Positions 8,332-17,845 of a DNA stretch of 64,000 nt are shown one piece after another. The notes under the pieces were generated by a model. That model did not search any database. It saw only the letters and a program-made list of their open reading frames with translations, and was not told where the DNA came from. Within the stretch, counting starts at the first letter, position 1; each line of letters begins with the position of its first letter. Origin of the DNA: Thioalkalivibrio sp. ALJ16 (GTDB taxonomy: Bacteria > Pseudomonadota > Gammaproteobacteria > Ectothiorhodospirales > Ectothiorhodospiraceae); assembly GCF_000377345.1 (NCBI RefSeq), contig NZ_KB898037.1, positions 340,239 to 404,238 of the forward strand. The letters run 5' to 3'. Both the position numbers and the translations under genes were made by a program.

Positions 8332-10185
8332 ATGCCCGCCTATCGTTCTCGCACCACTACCCACGGCCGCAACATGGCCGGCGCCCGCGCCCTGTGGCGC
8401 GCCACAGGGATGAAGGATGGCGACTTCGGCAAGCCGATCATCGCCATCGCCAACTCCTTCACCCAGTTCGTGCCCGGACACGTGCACCTGAAGGATCTGG
8501 GCCAGCTGGTCGCCGGCGAGGTGGAAAAAGCCGGTGGCGTGGCCAAGGAGTTCAACACCATCGCGGTGGATGACGGCATCGCGATGGGTCACGGCGGGAT
8601 GCTCTATTCGCTGCCCTCGCGCGAGATCATCGCCGACTCGGTCGAGTACATGGTCAATGCCCACTGCGCCGACGCGCTGGTGTGCATCTCCAACTGCGAC
8701 AAGATCACCCCCGGGATGCTGATGGCCGCGATGCGCCTGAACATCCCGGTGGTGTTCGTCTCCGGCGGCCCGATGGAGGCCGGCAAGGTGAAGGCACCGG
8801 GCAGCGAGAAGGTCATCCACCTGGACCTGGTGGACGCGATGGTCAAGGCCGCCGACTCCAGCGCCAGCGACGAGGAGGTGGAGGCCATCGAGCGCTCCGC
8901 CTGCCCGACCTGCGGCTCCTGCTCCGGCATGTTTACCGCCAATTCGATGAACTGCCTGACCGAGGCCCTGGGCCTGTCGCTGCCGGGCAACGGCTCGCTG
9001 CTGGCCACCCATGCCGGGCGCAAGTCGCTGTTCGAACAGGCCGGTCGGCGCGTGGTCGAGCTCGCGAAGCGCTACTACGAGCAGGACGACGAATCCGTGC
9101 TGCCGCGTTCGATCGCCACCTTCGAGGCCTTCGAGAACGCGATGAGCCTGGACATCGCCATGGGCGGCTCCACCAACACCGTGTTGCACCTGCTGGCGGC
9201 CGCGCGCGAGGGCGAGGTCGACTTCACCATGGCGGATATCGACCGCCTGTCGCGCAAGGTCCCGAACCTGTGCAAGGTGGCGCCGGCCACCCAGCTCTAT
9301 CACATGGAGGACGTGCATCGTGCCGGTGGCGTGGTCGGTATCCTGGCCGAGCTGGACCGTGGCGGCCTGATCCATCGCGACATCCCGACGGTCCACGCCG
9401 ACACCATGGGCCAGGCCCTGGAGCAGTGGGACGTGATGCGCCACGCCGCCGCCTCCGAGACCCTGTACAAGGCCGCGCCGGGCGGCGTGCCCACTCAGGT
9501 CGCGTTCAGCCAGGACAAGACCTGGGACAGCCTCGACATCGATCGCGAGAACGGCTGCATCCGCGACATCGAGCACGCCTACTCGACCGACGGTGGCCTC
9601 GCCGTGCTCTACGGCAATATGGCGCCGGACGGCTGCATCGTGAAGACCGCGGGCGTTGACGAGAGCATCCTGAAGTTCTCCGGCCCGGCGCGGGTGTTCG
9701 AGAGCCAGGACGCGGCCGTCGAGGCAATCCTCGGCGATCAGGTGCAGGCCGGTGACGTCGTGATCATCCGCTACGAGGGCCCGAAGGGCGGCCCCGGCAT
9801 GCAGGAGATGCTCTACCCGACCTCGTATCTGAAATCCAAGGGCCTGGGCAAGGAATGCGCGCTGATCACCGACGGGCGCTTCTCCGGCGGCACCTCCGGG
9901 CTGTCCATCGGGCACGTCTCGCCGGAGGCCGCGCAGGGCGGCGCGATCGGCCTGATCGAGGAGGGCGACACCATCGTGATCGACATCCCCGGGCGCGAGA
10001 TCCGCATCGACGTCGACGATTCCACGCTGGCGGCCCGCCGCGTGGAGATGGAGGGACGCGGCGCCAAGGCGTGGAAGCCCGAATCGCGCAAGCGCGAGGT
10101 CACCCAGGCCCTGCGTGCCTACGCCCTGATGACGACCTCCGCCGCCTTCGGCGCGGTACGCGACATCTCCCGCTTCGAGGACTGA
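8332..10185 (+). CDS. ilvD: Dihydroxy-acid dehydratase
   Basis: The 617 aa protein catalyses the dehydration that gives the 2-keto acids of valine and isoleucine synthesis. The IlvD/Edd signatures are clear: [13 protein letters not shown] near residue 122 and the cysteine-rich [19 protein letters not shown] near 190 (iron-sulfur ligands), and the C-terminal [21 protein letters not shown] around 515. Full length for the family. The ATG at 8332 gives the canonical N-terminus ([19 protein letters not shown]); an in-frame extension upstream overlaps the divergent HMA gene and is not real. Confidence 0.97.
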   Translation: MPAYRSRTTTHGRNMAGARALWRATGMKDGDFGKPIIAIANSFTQFVPGHVHLKDLGQLVAGEVEKAGGVAKEFNTIAVDDGIAMGHGGMLYSLPSREIIADSVEYMVNAHCADALVCISNCDKITPGMLMAAMRLNIPVVFVSGGPMEAGKVKAPGSEKVIHLDLVDAMVKAADSSASDEEVEAIERSACPTCGSCSGMFTANSMNCLTEALGLSLPGNGSLLATHAGRKSLFEQAGRRVVELAKRYYEQDDESVLPRSIATFEAFENAMSLDIAMGGSTNTVLHLLAAAREGEVDFTMADIDRLSRKVPNLCKVAPATQLYHMEDVHRAGGVVGILAELDRGGLIHRDIPTVHADTMGQALEQWDVMRHAAASETLYKAAPGGVPTQVAFSQDKTWDSLDIDRENGCIRDIEHAYSTDGGLAVLYGNMAPDGCIVKTAGVDESILKFSGPARVFESQDAAVEAILGDQVQAGDVVIIRYEGPKGGPGMQEMLYPTSYLKSKGLGKECALITDGRFSGGTSGLSIGHVSPEAAQGGAIGLIEEGDTIVIDIPGREIRIDVDDSTLAARRVEMEGRGAKAWKPESRKREVTQALRAYALMTTSAAFGAVRDISRFED

Positions 10186-10271
10186 CCAAGGTCAACCGGC
10201 GGGCTTGCAGGATGTATTGAGCGGCAGCTCGGACCGGGAGAACCAAACGACCGAACCACAGGGAGGTGGGG

Positions 10272-10943
10272 ATGGCGATTACCGACTGGCCCGCGGCCGA
10301 GCGCCCGCGGGAGAAGCTGATCGAACGGGGCGCGGCGGCGCTGTCGGATGCGGAGTTGCTGGCGATCTTTCTGCGCACCGGAGTGGCCGGCAAGAGCGCG
10401 GTCGATGTTGCGCGCGATCTCCTCAGTCGTTTCGGCGGGCTGCGGCCGCTACTGCAGGCCGATCAGGCGGGGTTCTGCGCGGCGCCGGGGCTGGGCGATG
10501 CGAAGTATGCTCAGCTCCAGGCGGTGCTCGAGATGGGGCGGCGGCACCTGGCCGCCGATCTGGAGCGTGGCGATGCACTGACCTCGCCGACGGCCACCCG
10601 CCAGTTTCTTGCGGCGCGCCTGCGCGACTATCCCTTCGAGGTCTTTGCGGTCCTGTTTCTGGACAACCGCCACCGGGTGATTGCCTTCGAGGAGCTCTTT
10701 CGCGGCACCATCGATGGTGCCTCCGTGCACCCGCGCGAGGTGGTGCGCCGCGCCCTGCACCACAACGCGGCGGCGGTGATCCTGGCGCACAACCACCCCT
10801 CGGGCGTAGCCGAGCCGTCGCGTTCGGATGTCGCCATTACCCGCCGGCTCGGCGAGGCCCTTGGGCTGATCGATGTCCGCGTGCTGGATCATCTGATCGT
10901 CGCGGACACGATTGTGTCCCTGGCCGAGCGCGGCGAGTTGTAG
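10272..10943 (+). CDS. radC: RadC/JAB-domain protein
   Basis: A 223 aa protein of the RadC family. It has an N-terminal helix-hairpin-helix region (residues 1-100, with [14 protein letters not shown] and [13 protein letters not shown]) and a C-terminal MPN+/JAB metal domain with the motif HNHPSG near residue 177 followed by the metal-binding Asp seven residues later ([12 protein letters not shown]). A role in DNA repair was once claimed for RadC but is not settled. GGGAGGT precedes the start; GTG at 10266 is an alternative. Its TAG stop is the left boundary of a palindromic repeat. Confidence 0.92.
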   Translation: MAITDWPAAERPREKLIERGAAALSDAELLAIFLRTGVAGKSAVDVARDLLSRFGGLRPLLQADQAGFCAAPGLGDAKYAQLQAVLEMGRRHLAADLERGDALTSPTATRQFLAARLRDYPFEVFAVLFLDNRHRVIAFEELFRGTIDGASVHPREVVRRALHHNAAAVILAHNHPSGVAEPSRSDVAITRRLGEALGLIDVRVLDHLIVADTIVSLAERGEL

Positions 10944-11129
10944 TGTTTCCCGAGGGAAACACGGATCAATGTGCACACTCGCGTTCGCACCCCGGGTGTT
11001 CCGAGACCAGGCGCGTCGTGCAGCGGGCAGGGGGTCGACCCGCCCGTTTTTGATTGATTCGGGGCGCAACGCGGGATCGGGGAACCGGGTGTGCCAACCC
11101 GAATGCGCCCATTAATCGGAGTTTTCTAG
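10941..11129. repeat. Palindromic repeat, copy A (shortened)
   Basis: This 189 bp intergenic stretch matches part of the repeat seen at 42663-42951: GGGAAACACGGATCAATG at the left, then the blocks GAGACCAGGCGCGTCGTGCAG, a Cys/Gly-codon-free GC hairpin region and GGATCGGGGAACC, ending in ATTAATCGGAGTTTTCTAG. About 100-130 bp present in the full copies are missing. It exactly fills the gap between two convergent genes: the left end touches the radC stop TAG, and the right end contains the stop of the gene at 11126. Confidence 0.75.
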
Positions 11130-11704
11130 CTGCGGATCGCCCAGTGTCCGGGCTCGTCCGGGCAGGCCGTTCCTGTGTGGTGCTCGCCGTCGATCTGCAT
11201 CTCGAATTCGCGGCAGCCGTTGTCGCGGACGCGCCCCGGGGTCATGTGCACGGGCTGACCGCGGGCGTTGTCCCAGTGCACGGCCTGTCCGGGTTCGGCC
11301 AGTTCCAGTGCATGGCCCATGCAGGCCTGGTCGGCGCGATCCATCTGGCGGCCGATCATGCGGCCCAGCACTGCGCCGCTGGCCGCGCCGATCAGCACGG
11401 CGACCGGATCCCCGTCGCCAACGCGATGGCCGATGACGGCACCGGCACTACCGCCAATCGCCGTGCCGATTGCGTCGCGGTTGCAGCCGCCGTCCATCAC
11501 GCCGTAGTCGTGTTCCCAGCGCTCCACGCTGTACCCGTGGTAGCCGGCATACCCCGGATCGTTCTGCGCGCGCCAGCCGTGGGCCGGTGCCCAGGGCGGC
11601 GGGGAGGCCAGGGTGTCGGCAGCGAAGCCGAACAGCATCGCGGCCGCCAGTACCTTCAGGTGAGTGGGTATACCGCGTCGGGAGTGAGTGCGTTTCCGTG
11701 CCAT
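11126..11704 (-). CDS. Exported glycine-zipper (2TM) protein
   Basis: A 192 aa protein with a basic N-terminus, a signal peptide ending near residue 33 (ADTLASPP), an aromatic/Gly segment and a glycine-zipper region at about 77-118 (AIGTAIGGSAGAVIG, LIGAASGAVLGRMIG), as in outer-membrane 17 kDa antigen-like and SlyB-type proteins. The C-terminal part has paired cysteines and a compact domain (QAVHWDNARGQPVHMTP, CREFEMQIDG) like the surface-antigen C-terminal domain. Probably an envelope protein; precise role unknown. Its stop codon lies inside the end of palindromic copy A. Confidence 0.8.
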   Translation of the reverse strand: MARKRTHSRRGIPTHLKVLAAAMLFGFAADTLASPPPWAPAHGWRAQNDPGYAGYHGYSVERWEHDYGVMDGGCNRDAIGTAIGGSAGAVIGHRVGDGDPVAVLIGAASGAVLGRMIGRQMDRADQACMGHALELAEPGQAVHWDNARGQPVHMTPGRVRDNGCREFEMQIDGEHHTGTACPDEPGHWAIRS

Positions 11705-11825
11705 GGTTCGTCTCCTTTCGACCGTGTTCGGCTCCAGCCTCGCGCGGGGTGGCTGAACGGTTCTTTAACGAGCGGCGGAGATCGCCGGAAACGTGAAGGG
11801 CATCAATGCCGGGCTGTGTTCGGGT

Positions 11826-13007
11826 TCACGGATTCGCCTGCTCGAGGGCCTGCTCCAGCGCCCGGAGCAGGGCATCCACCTGGGCCTCGGCGTGGGCGGC
11901 GGACAGGGTGATGCGCAGCCGCGCCTGGCCCTCGGGGACCGTCGGCGGACGGATCGCCGGGACCAGGAAGCCGGCGGCCAGCAGCCTCTCGGCGACGGCG
12001 CTGGCGCGGCGGGTGTCGCCGATGTGGACCGGCTGGATCGGGGTCAACGGTGGCGGGTGCTGCAGACCGAGCCGGTCCAGCCCCGCGCCCAGGCGCTGCA
12101 GCAGGCCCTGCAGGTGCGCACGCCGATCTGTGGCGGCCTCGGCGATCCGCACGGAGGCCAGCGTGGCGGCGGCCAGGGCGGCCGGCATTGCGGTGGTGTA
12201 GATGTAGGGCCGCGCGGTCTGGATCAGGGTCTCGATCAGGGCCTCGGAGCCGGCGACGAAGGCCCCGGCGGTGCCGAAACCCTTGCCCAGCGTGCCCATC
12301 AGGATCGGTACGTCGTCTGCGGCCAGGCCGTGGTACTGGCAGCTGCCGCCGCCGGTCGCGCCCAGCACCGACAGGCCGTGGGCGTCGTCCACCATCAGCC
12401 AGGCGTCAAACTCGCGTGCCAGCGCGGCCAGTTCCGGCAGGGGTGCGATGTCGCCATCCATGGAGAACACGCCGTCGGTCACGATCAGGCGGTGACCGCG
12501 ATCGGGCGCCCGCTCCAGGCGTTCGCGCAGGTGCCCGGGATCGGCATGGCGATAGCGCTGGCTGCGCGCGCCGGCCAGGCGCACCGCGTCGATCAGCGAG
12601 GCATGGTTCCAGCGGTCCTCGAACACCGTGTCGTGGCGGCCGACCAGCGTCTGTACCAGCGCCAGGTTGGCCATGTAGCCAGTGGAGAACAGCAGTGCGC
12701 GCTCGCGCCCGGTGAAGCGCGCCAGCGCCTGCTCCAGTTCTACATGGGCGCGGGTGTGGCCGTTGATCAGATGGGCTGCGCCGGCCCCGACCCCGTAGCG
12801 GTCGAGGGCCTCGCGGGCGGCGGCGGCGACGGCCGGGTCGGCTGCCAGGCCCAGGTAGTCGTTAGAGCAGAAGGCGACGACCGGCTGGCCGTCGATGACC
12901 TGCTCCGGCTGCTGCGGCCCGTCCAGCGTGCGCAGACGGCGCCAGCGTCCGTCCGTGCGTACACGGTCGAGGCGGGCCTGCAGAAAGGCCTGCAGCGAGG
13001 TGCTCAT
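11826..13007 (-). CDS. bioF: 8-amino-7-oxononanoate synthase
   Basis: This 393 aa PLP-dependent alpha-oxoamine synthase joins L-alanine and pimeloyl-ACP/CoA in biotin synthesis. Visible features are SNDYLGLAADP near residue 48, NHASLIDA near 133, the cofactor-contacting VTDGVFSMDGDIAPLPEL near 175, VDDAHGLSVLG near 205, and the Schiff-base lysine in GTLGKGFGTAGAF near 238. Length is normal. It is the third gene of the bioB-methyltransferase-bioF run, 10 nt after the methyltransferase stop. Confidence 0.95.
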   Translation of the reverse strand: MSTSLQAFLQARLDRVRTDGRWRRLRTLDGPQQPEQVIDGQPVVAFCSNDYLGLAADPAVAAAAREALDRYGVGAGAAHLINGHTRAHVELEQALARFTGRERALLFSTGYMANLALVQTLVGRHDTVFEDRWNHASLIDAVRLAGARSQRYRHADPGHLRERLERAPDRGHRLIVTDGVFSMDGDIAPLPELAALAREFDAWLMVDDAHGLSVLGATGGGSCQYHGLAADDVPILMGTLGKGFGTAGAFVAGSEALIETLIQTARPYIYTTAMPAALAAATLASVRIAEAATDRRAHLQGLLQRLGAGLDRLGLQHPPPLTPIQPVHIGDTRRASAVAERLLAAGFLVPAIRPPTVPEGQARLRITLSAAHAEAQVDALLRALEQALEQANP

Positions 13008-13017
13008 GGTGACGGAC

Positions 13018-13770
13018 TCACGGCCGCAGCCCGGCCCGCAGGAAGATCGGCCAGTGCAGGCGGGCGGTGATGGCCGCGTTCGGCCACAGTGTGTGCAGGG
13101 CCGGCTCCAGCGCGGTCAGCGGATCCTGTCCGGCGGCCTGTGCGCGGCGGATGGCCGACCAGGTGCCGAGATAGCCGAGCAGGGTGTCGCGGTCCCATTC
13201 GCGGTCGATCCGAAACTCGGGCGCCTCGAGCTCCGGCCAGGGGAAGGGCAGGTCGCGGTAGTGGCTGCGGATGTGGCTGCGCTCTTCCGGCCACCAGGGC
13301 GCCAGGGTGGTGTCGTGGAAGTCGGTCAGCAGGCGGTCCAGCGCCGGGTCCTCGGCGCGCAGGATGCCGTAGCCCCAGATCGCCAGCAGGCCACCCGGGC
13401 GCAGGACGCGGGCAACCTCGTGATGGAACTCGGCGTGGCGAAACCAGTGCGCGGCCTGGGCGACGCAGGCGAGATCCACGGAGGCGTCGGCCAGCGCGCA
13501 GGCCTCGGCGGCGCAGGCCACGCGATCGACCCCGCTGGTCGCCGGCAGGGCGGCCAGCAGGGCCGGGGCGGCATCCGTCGCCACGACCTGCGGGAAGTGC
13601 GGCTTCAGGCCCTGGGCGGCCTGGCCGTTGCCGCTGGCGCAGTCCCAGGCGCGCTCGTGGCGCGGGGTGTGCGCGGCCAGCCAGTCAAACAGCTCGGCGG
13701 GGTAGTCCGGGCGGTGGCGGGCGTAGTCGCCCGCTACCGCCGAGAAATGATCGGGAAAGTCGCCCGCCAC
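13018..13770 (-). CDS. Class I SAM-dependent methyltransferase in the biotin cluster
   Basis: The 250 aa protein has a Rossmann methyltransferase core: motif I as WDCASGNGQAAQGL near residue 42, VVATDAAPALL near 63, then VDLACVAQAAHWF and LRPGGLLAIWGYG. The N-terminus (DFPDHFSAVAGDYARHRPDYPAELFDWLA) and the C-terminal W-rich cap resemble the trans-aconitate/TMT1-like branch rather than classical BioC. Position between bioB and bioF (12 and 10 nt gaps) makes a BioC-like role, methylating malonyl-ACP, possible. That function is inference; an unrelated small-molecule methyltransferase is the alternative. Confidence 0.85.
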   Translation of the reverse strand: MAGDFPDHFSAVAGDYARHRPDYPAELFDWLAAHTPRHERAWDCASGNGQAAQGLKPHFPQVVATDAAPALLAALPATSGVDRVACAAEACALADASVDLACVAQAAHWFRHAEFHHEVARVLRPGGLLAIWGYGILRAEDPALDRLLTDFHDTTLAPWWPEERSHIRSHYRDLPFPWPELEAPEFRIDREWDRDTLLGYLGTWSAIRRAQAAGQDPLTALEPALHTLWPNAAITARLHWPIFLRAGLRP

Positions 13771-13782
13771 CGGCCGGTCGGC

Positions 13783-14778
13783 TCAGGCCGATGCGGAGGC
13801 GGGCCGGTCCGATTCCGCAGGGGCTTCCGGGCCGGTCTCCGGGCGCAGGCCCAGGCGTTCGAACAGCGCGAGGTCGTGATTCTCGCCGGGGTTCGGCGTG
13901 GTCAGCAGGGTGTCGCCGTAGAACAGCGAGTTGGCGCCGGCCAGGAAGCACAGGGCCTGCATCTCGTCGGACATCTCGGTGCGCCCGGCGGACAGGCGCA
14001 CGTAGGAGGCCGGCATGAGGATGCGGGTCGCGGCGATGGTGCGCACGAACTCCAGCGGGTCGAGGTCCTCGATCCCGTGCAGCGGCGTGCCCTCGACCTG
14101 GATCAGCTGGTTGATCGGCACCGATTCCGGGTGTTTCGGCAGGTTGGCCATCTGCTGCAGCAGGCGCGCGCGGTCACGGCGCGACTCGCCCATGCCGAGG
14201 ATGCCGCCGCAGCAGACGTTCATGCCGGCCTCGCGTACGTGCTCCAGGGTCTCCAGGCGGTCATCATAGGTGCGCGTGGAGATGATGTGCCCGTAGAACT
14301 CCGGCGAGGTGTCGAGGTTGTGGTTGTAGTAGTCCAGCCCCGCCTCGGACAGGCGCTTCGCCTGCTCGGCCTTCAGCATGCCGAGGGTCATGCAGGTCTC
14401 CAGACCCTCGTCCTTGACCGCGCGCACCATCTCGATCACGCGCTCCAGGTTCTTGTCGGTGGGGTTGCGCCAGGCGGCCCCCATGCAGAAGCGGGTCGCG
14501 CCCTGGGCGCGGGCGTTGCGCGCGGCCTCGAGCACTTCCTCCAGCGGCAGCAGGCGTTCGCGCTCCAGCTCCACGTCGTGGTGGGCGCTCTGCGGACAGT
14601 AGGCGCAGTCCTCCGGGCAGGCCCCGGTCTTGATCGACAGCAGCGTGCTGACCTGCACCGCGTTCGGGTCGAAGTGCTCGCGGTGCACGGTCTGCGCGCG
14701 AAAGATCAGGTCGTTCAGCGGCAGGTCGAGCAGGGCCTCGACCTCGTCGATGTTCCAGTCGTGGCGGGGCGTGCTCAT
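13783..14778 (-). CDS. bioB: Biotin synthase
   Basis: A 331 aa radical SAM enzyme that inserts sulfur into dethiobiotin. The [4Fe-4S] motif [10 protein letters not shown] lies near residue 54; the auxiliary-cluster residues appear in [22 protein letters not shown] and [13 protein letters not shown], and in the conserved RLSAGRTEM near 262. The ATG at 14778 overlaps the stop of the upstream membrane-protein gene (ATGA); longer open frame upstream is a shadow. The last 20 or so residues are a Pro/Ala/Ser/Glu-rich tail beyond the usual end. Confidence 0.96.
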   Translation of the reverse strand: MSTPRHDWNIDEVEALLDLPLNDLIFRAQTVHREHFDPNAVQVSTLLSIKTGACPEDCAYCPQSAHHDVELERERLLPLEEVLEAARNARAQGATRFCMGAAWRNPTDKNLERVIEMVRAVKDEGLETCMTLGMLKAEQAKRLSEAGLDYYNHNLDTSPEFYGHIISTRTYDDRLETLEHVREAGMNVCCGGILGMGESRRDRARLLQQMANLPKHPESVPINQLIQVEGTPLHGIEDLDPLEFVRTIAATRILMPASYVRLSAGRTEMSDEMQALCFLAGANSLFYGDTLLTTPNPGENHDLALFERLGLRPETGPEAPAESDRPASASA

Positions 14779-15233
14779 CGGTGATGTTCCTCGTCGAAGT
14801 CGTCCGGAATCTCGACGTCCATCCACGGCTCGCGGTAGATGGTGAACAGCGCGTAGATCGTCCAGGGCAGCAGGATCGCCGCTGCAATGGCCCAGTAGGC
14901 GCGGTAGTAGTTCAGATCCGGCGGAAAGAAGGTGGCCAACACGATCAGGGCGCCCATCAGGGCGTAGTAGCGGTAGGCGGCCCACTGGGTGTGGTGCCCG
15001 ACTCGCGGATCGGGGTGGTGCTTGTTCAGGGCGTAGACCAGCATGGAGCCACCAAACCACAGCACCAGGGGCACGATGCCCATGATGGCGGCGATGATGA
15101 AACCGACCCCGACGCCCTCGCTGCTGACCACGAACAGCGGGATTCCGGCGATCGATACGCTGATCAGATTGCCGATGTCGAACATCGAGGCGGCGCGCCG
15201 CGAGCTGCGCCCGGAGACGGTCTTCGTGGCCAT
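14775..15233 (-). CDS. Small integral membrane protein, unknown function
   Basis: I do not recognise this 152 aa family. It has about three or four membrane helices: roughly residues 22-37 (weak), 41-68, 89-104 and 112-130. A His/Asp-rich cytosolic or periplasmic loop ([11 protein letters not shown]) lies between the second and third, and the tail is acidic ([13 protein letters not shown]). It is the first gene of the unit that continues into bioB with a 4 nt overlap, and is divergent from comF. The coupling to bioB may be only transcriptional; no transport motif is visible. Confidence 0.75.
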   Translation of the reverse strand: MATKTVSGRSSRRAASMFDIGNLISVSIAGIPLFVVSSEGVGVGFIIAAIMGIVPLVLWFGGSMLVYALNKHHPDPRVGHHTQWAAYRYYALMGALIVLATFFPPDLNYYRAYWAIAAAILLPWTIYALFTIYREPWMDVEIPDDFDEEHHR

Positions 15234-15269
15234 GGTCTACCCTGAATGCAAAAGACGGATCATACCATC

Positions 15270-16040
15270 ATGCCTGCGGACCCTTCATTGCAGCATGGCC
15301 TTCAGCGGGGCCGGGTGACGTCCTGGAGTCGCAGGCTTGTGGCCTGGGGCGAGGGTCTGGGCGAGCTGCTCTACCCCTCGTATTGCGGTCTGTGCCTGGC
15401 GCCGGGTCCACCGGTATGCGGTCCGTGTTGCGAGGACCTGCCGCCATTGCCGGACCCCTGCCCCACCTGCGCGATGCCGCTGCCGGTGGCCGGGGTGTGC
15501 CCGGACTGTATCCGCCAGCCCCCGGTCCTGGATGAGCTGCACGCGGGCTGGGCCTATGCCTGGCCGCTGGATCAGCTGATCCTGGCCTACAAGCACGGCG
15601 CCAATGTGCGCGCCGAGCGCATCCTGGCGGCGCTTGCGGAGCGGGTCGCCATCATGGCCCATGCTGGCCATGGACAGGAGCCGCCCGCCCGACCCGATGT
15701 GATTCTCCCGGTCCCGCTGCATCCGTCCCGGCTGCGCGCGCGTGGCTTCAACCAGTCGGAGTATCTGGCCCGGCGGGTTGCGCGGGTGCTGGGCGCGGCG
15801 CTGGATGGTCACAGCCTGCGCCGCATCCGTGCGACCGGCTCGCAACAGGCCCTGGGGCGACAGGCACGGCGCCGCAATGTGCAGGGTGCCTTTGCCTGGA
15901 CGGGGCCGCGCCTGGCCGGGTGCCGTGTGCTGGTGGTGGACGATGTGGCTACCACCGGGGCGACGCTGTCCGCACTGGCGGGGGTGTTGCGACAGGCCGG
16001 TGCCGCGCGGGTGGAGGGACTGGTGCTGGCGCGCGCCTGA
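15270..16040 (+). CDS. comF: ComF family phosphoribosyltransferase-like protein
   Basis: This 256 aa protein has the two-part ComF layout. The N-terminal zinc region has cysteine pairs C-x2-C (YCGLC), C-x2-C (CGPC), C-x2-C (CPTC) and C-x2-C (CPDC) within about residues 38-85. The C-terminal domain is phosphoribosyltransferase-like, with VPLHPSRLRARGFNQSE near 150 and the PRPP-binding VLVVDDVATTGATL near 220. ComF proteins act in DNA uptake and transformation in naturally competent bacteria; the E. coli homologue is GntX/YhgH. ATG at 15246 is an alternative start. Confidence 0.9.
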   Translation: MPADPSLQHGLQRGRVTSWSRRLVAWGEGLGELLYPSYCGLCLAPGPPVCGPCCEDLPPLPDPCPTCAMPLPVAGVCPDCIRQPPVLDELHAGWAYAWPLDQLILAYKHGANVRAERILAALAERVAIMAHAGHGQEPPARPDVILPVPLHPSRLRARGFNQSEYLARRVARVLGAALDGHSLRRIRATGSQQALGRQARRRNVQGAFAWTGPRLAGCRVLVVDDVATTGATLSALAGVLRQAGAARVEGLVLARA

Positions 16041-16063
16041 CTCGTCACCGGTGGGCGCGGGGG

Positions 16064-16933
16064 TCACGTGCCGAGGTGGTGGTCCGCGACCATCGCCAGC
16101 AGGACCACGGCCCCCAGATAGTGGTTGTTCTTGAAGGCGCGCAGGCAGTCACCGGGCTCGCGCTCGAAGATCAGGAACTGCTGGTAGAACATCAGCATCG
16201 CGACGACGACCAGCCCGGCGGTGTAGTACCCGCCGAGCCCGGCATGCTGACCGATCAGATAGAGCCCGAACCAGACCAGCACCTGCAGGCCGGCGGTGAT
16301 CAGGCGGTCCAGTTCGCCGAAGGCGATGGCGGTGGATTTGACGCCGATCTTCAGGTCGTCCTCGCGATCCACCATGCCGTAGAAGGTGTCGTACACCACG
16401 GTCCACGCCAGTACGGTCACGAACAGCAGCCAGGCGATCGGTGGCGGGTGCTCGCCGCTGACCGCGGTGAAGGCCATCGGCACGGCCCAGGCGAAGGCCG
16501 CGCCAAGATGGACCTGGGGGAAGTGGTGGAAGCGCTTGGAGAATGGATAGGTGCCCGCCAGCGCAACGGCTACCAGGGAATACAGGATGGTCAGCACGTT
16601 GGTGAACAGCACCAGCACGAAGGCGACCACGCTGAGCGCCACGAAGGTGCCCAGTGCCTCGCGCGGGGTGATGGTGCCGCGCGCCAGCGGGCGGTCGCGG
16701 GTGCGCGCCACATGGCCGTCGAAGTCGCGGTCGGCGTAGTCGTTGATCGCGCAGCCGGCCGAACGCATCAGGACCACACCGGCGGTGAAGATGAAGATCA
16801 GATAGCCCGGAGGCCAGCCCTCGGCGGCCAGCCAGAGTGCCCAGAAGGTTGGCCACAGCAGCAGGTAGATGCCCACCGGACGATCCAGCCGGATCAGGCG
16901 GGCGAGTTCCCACAGGCGTTCACGCTCGGTCAT
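16064..16933 (-). CDS. ubiA: 4-hydroxybenzoate polyprenyltransferase
   Basis: The 289 aa membrane enzyme attaches the polyprenyl chain to 4-hydroxybenzoate in ubiquinone synthesis. The first Asp-rich motif NDYADRDFDGHVARTRDRPL is around residue 63 and the second, VYDTFYGMVDREDDLKIGVKSTAI, around 188; seven to nine membrane helices surround them. Length and motifs match UbiA. The stop is 24 nt from the convergent comF stop. A palindromic repeat (copy B) begins 7 nt upstream of its ATG, leaving little room for a promoter unless it lies inside the repeat. Confidence 0.95.
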   Translation of the reverse strand: MTERERLWELARLIRLDRPVGIYLLLWPTFWALWLAAEGWPPGYLIFIFTAGVVLMRSAGCAINDYADRDFDGHVARTRDRPLARGTITPREALGTFVALSVVAFVLVLFTNVLTILYSLVAVALAGTYPFSKRFHHFPQVHLGAAFAWAVPMAFTAVSGEHPPPIAWLLFVTVLAWTVVYDTFYGMVDREDDLKIGVKSTAIAFGELDRLITAGLQVLVWFGLYLIGQHAGLGGYYTAGLVVVAMLMFYQQFLIFEREPGDCLRAFKNNHYLGAVVLLAMVADHHLGT

Positions 16934-16939
16934 GGCGGC

Positions 16940-17257
16940 TTAGGGAGACACTGATTGGATTGCACGCTCGCGCTCGCGTCGCTTTTGCGTGCGAACAAGG
17001 CGCGGTGACTGCCGTGCAGCCACTCTGCACAAGGGAACCGAAACACCGTGCGCGCGCCCGTTTTTAATACCAACGGGCGGCCGAGCCGCTTCGTGAAATA
17101 AATTGTGGGGTTGGCACCCCCTGTTCCCCGATCCTGCGTTGCGGCACTTGCCGGTAGAGCCACTACCGGCTGCGCACCGCGCCTTGTCTCGGGCCTTGCA
17201 CATCAGGAACAGGGGGGGTGCCAACGCGAGCGTGCAATCCAATTAGTGTCTCCCTAA
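16940..17257. repeat. Palindromic repeat, copy B (full length, about 318 bp)
   Basis: This fills most of the 363 bp gap between ubiA and the TlpA-like gene. It begins TTAGGGAGACACTGATTGGA and ends with the reverse complement TCCAATTAGTGTCTCCCTAA; the inverted ends extend about 33 bp. Inside are the blocks shared with copies A, C and D: GCTTTTGCGTGCGAACAAGG, CGCGCGCCCGTTTTTAATAC, GTTCCCCGATCCTGCGTTGC and GCGCCTTGTCTCGG. Orientation is opposite to copies A and D. No protein-coding gene is supported within it. Confidence 0.85.
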
Positions 17258-17296
17258 CTTACCAGCCTTGCGGCGTGACGGCGCCGGGGTGTCTCC

Positions 17297-17845
17297 CTAA
17301 AGGTGTGCCTCCAGCCAGCCCTCGAGGTCTTCCGGTTCCACCTCACCACGATGGGTGTCGAGAATACGGCCATCGCGACTGATCAGCACGGTGTAGGGCA
17401 GCGCGCCAATGCGGTTGCCGTACTCGCGCCCGACCGCGACGGCCTCGTCCTGGCCGATCAGGACCGGGAATTCGATGCCGAAGTCATCGACGAAGTGCTG
17501 GGTAGCGGTCTGTTCGTCCACGGCGACCGCGACGATGGTGAAGCCGTCGTCGCGGTGGGCCTCGTAGGTCTCCTGGAACAGCGGCATTTCCTTCTTGCAG
17601 GGCGGGCACCAGGTGGCCCAGAAGTTCAGCACGATCAGGTCGTCGTCCCACTCGCTGAGCTGGCGCTCCTGCCCGGCGAGGTCGGGCAGGGTGAAATCGA
17701 TGCGCTCGCGTTGCGTGGCCTCGCTGGCGGAGGTCGCTTCGGCCTCGGCCCCGGGCTCGGTTCCGGGCTCCGGATCCGTACAGGCGGTCAGCGCGACGGC
17801 ACCGACCAGGGTGAGGGCGGCGACCGCGTATACGCGCAGGCTCAT
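17297..17845 (-). CDS. TlpA/ResA-like thiol-disulfide lipoprotein
   Basis: A 182 aa predicted lipoprotein: signal peptide with lipobox LTAC (C22), then an acidic linker and a thioredoxin fold at about residues 48-182 with active site WATWCPPCKKE (C80, C83) and the cis-proline in GALPYTVLI. It would reduce or isomerise disulfides in the periplasm, as in cytochrome c or copper-site maturation. It overlaps the upstream dsbD by 4 nt, so DsbD is probably its electron donor. Its TAG stop overlaps a stray copy of the repeat end (GTGTCTCCCTAA at 17289-17300). Confidence 0.92.
   Translation of the reverse strand: MSLRVYAVAALTLVGAVALTACTDPEPGTEPGAEAEATSASEATQRERIDFTLPDLAGQERQLSEWDDDLIVLNFWATWCPPCKKEMPLFQETYEAHRDDGFTIVAVAVDEQTATQHFVDDFGIEFPVLIGQDEAVAVGREYGNRIGALPYTVLISRDGRILDTHRGEVEPEDLEGWLEAHL

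Noticed and set aside
8317..9915. 532-codon open frame on the - strand
   Set aside because: Antisense shadow of ilvD.
13018..13770. Calling the methyltransferase bioC
   Set aside because: Position fits but the sequence style is not classical BioC, so no symbol is assigned.
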